Shown here: piece after piece, positions 5,261 to 5,607 of the stretch
How the letters are laid out: each line of letters starts with the position of its first letter
How positions within the stretch are numbered: position 1 is the first letter of the stretch
Program-made: the position numbers and the translations under genes
Assembly (NCBI GenBank): GCA_020350865.1
Contig: CP070726.1
Span: 1,244,814 to 1,250,420, forward strand
DNA length: 5,607 bases
From: Thermoplasmata archaeon
GTDB lineage: Archaea > Thermoplasmatota > Thermoplasmata > GCA-020350865
Reading direction: 5' to 3'
Notes under the pieces: model-generated
The model's database searches: none
What the model saw: only the letters and a program-made list of their open reading frames with translations
Told to the model about the DNA's origin: nothing

Positions 5261-5607
5261 CTATTCGCTTTTCAGGTCCTGAAAGAGCCCTATTATGTTG
5301 CCGTCCGGATCGGTGATATGGGCGAACCAGCCCACCTTGGGGATCTCCTTCTTGGGTTCATCTATCCCGCCGCCCAGTTCCTCGGCCTTCTCTACATAGG
5401 GCTCGATCTCGTCCACCTCGATGTAGATGTACGGCGATCTGCCTGGCTCCACCGCATCCACCTTCATGATGCCCCCGTTAGGGCCTTCCGGCGTCTTGAA
5501 AAGGAGATAGTCATCCCCCCATGGGGTGAACTTCCAGCCGAACAGGGCTGAAAGGAACGTTCTTGTGCGCTCAAGGTCGGTGGAGGACCATTCGAAGTGG
5601 CACAACG
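5261..5607 (-). CDS. VOC family protein, N-terminus cut by right edge
   Basis: This is a second VOC protein, 114 visible codons plus two bases, of a different subfamily from its neighbour. CHFEWSSTDLERTRTFLSAL (from residue 2) is the first beta-alpha module with a His in the strand-1 metal position. GPNGGIMKV, then YIYIEVDEIEPYVEKAEELG and HITDPDGNIIGLFQD near the end (96-110) match the group of small VOC proteins that keep a GG-x-M motif and a DPDGNxIGL signature. The TTG at 5605 is unlikely to be the true start because relatives have a few residues before the strand-1 His; the start probably lies just outside the window. The last strand ends in LFQ, so Gln109 rather than Glu may sit in the final ligand position, meaning metal binding is uncertain. 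Cytosolic; substrate unknown. Confidence 0.88.
   Translation of the reverse strand, partial: LCHFEWSSTDLERTRTFLSALFGWKFTPWGDDYLLFKTPEGPNGGIMKVDAVEPGRSPYIYIEVDEIEPYVEKAEELGGGIDEPKKEIPKVGWFAHITDPDGNIIGLFQDLKSE

Overview
All eight genes I can support lie on the minus strand and read right to left, so this is one co-directional segment. The window looks archaeal, most likely euryarchaeal or Thermoplasmatota-like (inference; lineage not provable here). The reasons are TATA boxes with BRE-like upstream bases about 50 nt before start codons, short leaders with strong GGAGGTG Shine-Dalgarno sites, and archaeal-type PfkB and HEAT proteins. No mobile element, CRISPR array, tRNA or rRNA was found, and no stretch over 300 bases lacks a gene.

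Right end to left end, in the direction of transcription: a VOC/glyoxalase-fold gene cut by the right edge (5261-5607); a second, different VOC gene (4843-5208); a cytosolic clan GH-A-like TIM-barrel protein (3851-4774). Then come three tandem paralogs of a small, probably jelly-roll, family I do not recognise: P3 (3208-3720), P2 (2569-3063) and P1 (2097-2492), each with its own promoter. Behind P1, closely spaced, are a HEAT-repeat protein (1431-2066) and a PfkB sugar/nucleoside kinase (349-1356), a likely three-gene operon. The left edge cuts a pirin gene (1-221) that has its own promoter.

The most unusual part is the paralog array (about 2.1-3.8 kb). The three promoters share a perfect 12-bp box fixed exactly 5 nt downstream of the TATA box. 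P1 and P2 have no ATG, GTG or TTG where P3 has its ATG; both have ATC there, 5 nt after a strong Shine-Dalgarno site. The proteins are collinear without gaps from that codon. This points to AUC initiation in two neighbouring genes. A possible theme is carbohydrate handling (GH-A-like enzyme, jelly-roll proteins resembling sugar-binding modules, sugar kinase), but the substrate is unknown and the link is inference from gene order.
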